Of a stretch of 7,873 bases of DNA, positions 6,675-7,873 are shown one piece after another. The stretch comes from an uncultured Eubacteriales bacterium. GTDB lineage: Bacteria > Bacillota > Clostridia > Oscillospirales > Acutalibacteraceae. The stretch is from assembly GCA_934667575.1 (NCBI GenBank), contig CAKUME010000042.1:1-7873 (forward strand), read 5' to 3'. Below the pieces are notes generated by a model that saw nothing but the letters and a program-made list of their open reading frames with translations, ran no database searches and was not told the origin of the DNA. How positions within the stretch are numbered: the stretch's first letter is position 1; each line of letters opens with the position of its first letter. A program made the translations under genes and the position numbers.

Positions 6675-7736
6675 ATGATGCATAAAAAAAGGATCGTGCG
6701 CATGCTCTGTGTGGCGCTGGCGCTGCTGATTTTGACGGGTGCGGGCGTAATTTGGGCGTTGGTGTCGGCAGATGCGGTCGAAGTCAAGGACCCTCAGCTC
6801 AAAAGCGCGCTGCGCGCCGTGCTGCAATCCGGTGAGATCACCGATACCCGGCTGGCTGCGCTCACCGAACTCGACTTGGCCGACTGCGGCATCACCGACT
6901 TAACCGGGTTGGAAAAAGCAAAAAATCTCAAGAGTCTTTCGCTGCGCAATAACCACATCTCGGATCTGTCGCCGCTGGCGTCGCTGACGCAGCTCGAAAC
7001 GCTCGATCTGTGCGGTAATGAGGTGAGCGACCTCACGCCGTTGGCCGGGCTGGATGCGCTGCGCGTGCTGCAATTAACCGATAACCAGGTGGAGAGCCTT
7101 GCGCCCGTTGCCAACCTGAAAATGCTGCAATTTTTGTTTTGCGAGCGCAATAAAATCGATATGCGCGACGGCACCGCCGCCATGCTCACCGTCGCGAATA
7201 TGCGCTTTCGCGGCACATTTGCGGAGCTGGGCGACGCGAGCGAACAGCACCCGGACATTGCGGGCGAAACCAAGCAGCTCACATTGGCCGACGGCGCGGT
7301 GATCCATCTCAACCGCGACAGCGCAACGATCACCGGTATCACACCCGGGCTGACCGGAACCGAGCTGCGCGCGCAGCTGAATGCGGGTGATCAAACGCTG
7401 AAAATTACCAATCCGGACGGAAAAGAAGCGACCGCGGCCGCGGTGGGCACCGGCACCAAAATTCAGCTGGTGAACGCAAACGGCCAAGTGTTGGACGAGT
7501 TTATCGCGCTGATTTACGGCGATGTGAACGGCGACGGAAGCGTGGATGTGATCGATCTGGCGATGATGCGCAAGCAAATTGTGTCGGACGGCAAGTTTTT
7601 GAGCGGCGTGCGCATAGATGCGGCCAACCTTTATGCGCATGTCCGAAATGATGCGTCCGACCGTGTGGTGGATGTGATCGATCTGGCGATGATGCGCAAG
7701 GTGATCGTCGGTTCGCTGACACTTTCTCAAGACTGA
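6675..7736 (+). CDS. Secreted leucine-rich repeat protein with C-terminal dockerin-like module
   Basis: 353 residues. A basic N-terminus (HKKRIVR) and hydrophobic core (10-30) form a signal peptide with a possible cleavage site after A34 (ADA|VEV). Residues 60-165 hold SDS22/internalin-type LRRs of exactly 22 residues: repeats begin at about 60, 82, 104 and 126, with a partial fifth at 148. Residues 195-280 form a beta-rich linker of a type often seen before dockerins in clostridial surface proteins (VGTGTKIQL). The C-terminus carries a type I dockerin-like pair: a good calcium loop DVNGDGSVDVID (283-294) and a degenerate second loop (325-336). LRRs suggest protein binding and the dockerin suggests attachment to a cohesin or another surface partner, but no enzyme domain is present. 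The gene starts 3 bases after mreB; GGAAGAAG (6659-6666) inside mreB serves as ribosome site. The next ATG (6678) is an equally possible start. Confidence 0.9.
   Translation: MMHKKRIVRMLCVALALLILTGAGVIWALVSADAVEVKDPQLKSALRAVLQSGEITDTRLAALTELDLADCGITDLTGLEKAKNLKSLSLRNNHISDLSPLASLTQLETLDLCGNEVSDLTPLAGLDALRVLQLTDNQVESLAPVANLKMLQFLFCERNKIDMRDGTAAMLTVANMRFRGTFAELGDASEQHPDIAGETKQLTLADGAVIHLNRDSATITGITPGLTGTELRAQLNAGDQTLKITNPDGKEATAAAVGTGTKIQLVNANGQVLDEFIALIYGDVNGDGSVDVIDLAMMRKQIVSDGKFLSGVRIDAANLYAHVRNDASDRVVDVIDLAMMRKVIVGSLTLSQD
7542..7700 (+). repeat. Exact 33-bp direct repeat inside the dockerin coding region
   Basis: Bases 7542-7574 and 7668-7700 are identical, spaced 126 bases (42 codons) apart, and in the same frame. 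Each encodes VDVIDLAMMRK, the end of a calcium loop and its following helix. The flanking bases diverge at once on both sides. Even synonymous positions agree, which points to recent duplication or gene conversion rather than selection on protein alone. Confidence 0.93.
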
Positions 7737-7762
7737 TATGCGAACGAAAGGAAGATGAGCAA

Positions 7763-7873
7763 ATGCGAATCCAAAAGATGGCGGCGTATGTGCTGGCGCT
7801 GATGCTGCTGGCCGCCCATATTCTGCTGGTTCCGGCGGCATATGGGGCGGACGGCGGTTATGCATGGGTGGAC
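7763..7873 (+). CDS. N-terminus of an exported protein (cut by window end)
   Basis: Only 37 codons are visible. The start has a good ribosome site, AAAGGAAG (7747-7754), 8 bases before the ATG. Residues 1-28 form a classical Sec signal peptide: charged R2 and K5, hydrophobic core about 7-23, and a likely cleavage site after AYG (28) with A at -3. The mature protein starts about ADGGYAWVD. It lies 26 bases after the LRR-dockerin gene with no terminator between, so it is probably the third gene of the mreB unit. The function cannot be inferred from what is visible; a second dockerin or a cohesin/surface protein would fit the context, but that is speculation. Confidence 0.75.
   Translation, partial: MRIQKMAAYVLALMLLAAHILLVPAAYGADGGYAWVD

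Noticed and set aside
7521..7736. Evidence of a cellulosome
   Set aside because: A dockerin-like module alone, with no catalytic or carbohydrate-binding domain and no cohesin visible, does not support a cellulosome; such modules also occur in other surface proteins.
7074..7865. Minus-strand open frame opposite the LRR-dockerin gene
   Set aside because: Basic, His-rich composition; it is the antisense of repeats that make sense only on the plus strand.

Overview
The window looks like a chromosomal segment of a GC-rich, low-oxygen Firmicute of the class Clostridia, most plausibly Oscillospiraceae/Ruminococcaceae. This is inferred from strong AGGAGG-type ribosome binding sites, sigma-A promoters, RecD2 without RecBC, a ComF homologue, a secreted LRR-dockerin protein, and close gene packing on one strand. 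No species can be named from the sequence alone. All supported genes are on the plus strand.

Layout: (1) 2-772, the C-terminal two thirds of S-adenosylmethionine synthetase (metK), cut by the left edge. (2) 773-890, an intergenic region with a strong extended -10 promoter and an inverted repeat across its -35. (3) 891-2162, a CNNM/CBS/CorC-HlyC membrane protein closed by a clear intrinsic terminator at 2171-2198. (4) 2294-2653, a small membrane-anchored protein of unknown function that faintly resembles the start of a family 2 glycosyltransferase. (5) 2692-4926 recD2 and 4923-5546 comF, overlapping by 4 bases, with a promoter whose -10 box contains the stop codon of the preceding gene. (6) 5649-6671 an MreB/Mbl-type actin homologue, then at 3 bases a secreted LRR-dockerin protein (6675-7736), then the signal peptide of another exported protein (7763 to the right edge), all apparently from one very strong promoter at 5547-5575.

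How the genes work together: metK, the CBS transporter and recD2/comF are housekeeping functions (methyl-donor synthesis, ion transport, DNA repair and nucleic-acid handling) grouped as short transcription units. The last unit is the most distinctive. It couples a cytoplasmic actin-like filament protein, lacking mreC/mreD beside it, to at least two exported proteins. This hints at a link between envelope morphogenesis and surface protein deployment. I see no mobile elements, CRISPR arrays, tRNA or rRNA genes. The long antisense open frames are explained by the GC-rich codon bias of the real genes.
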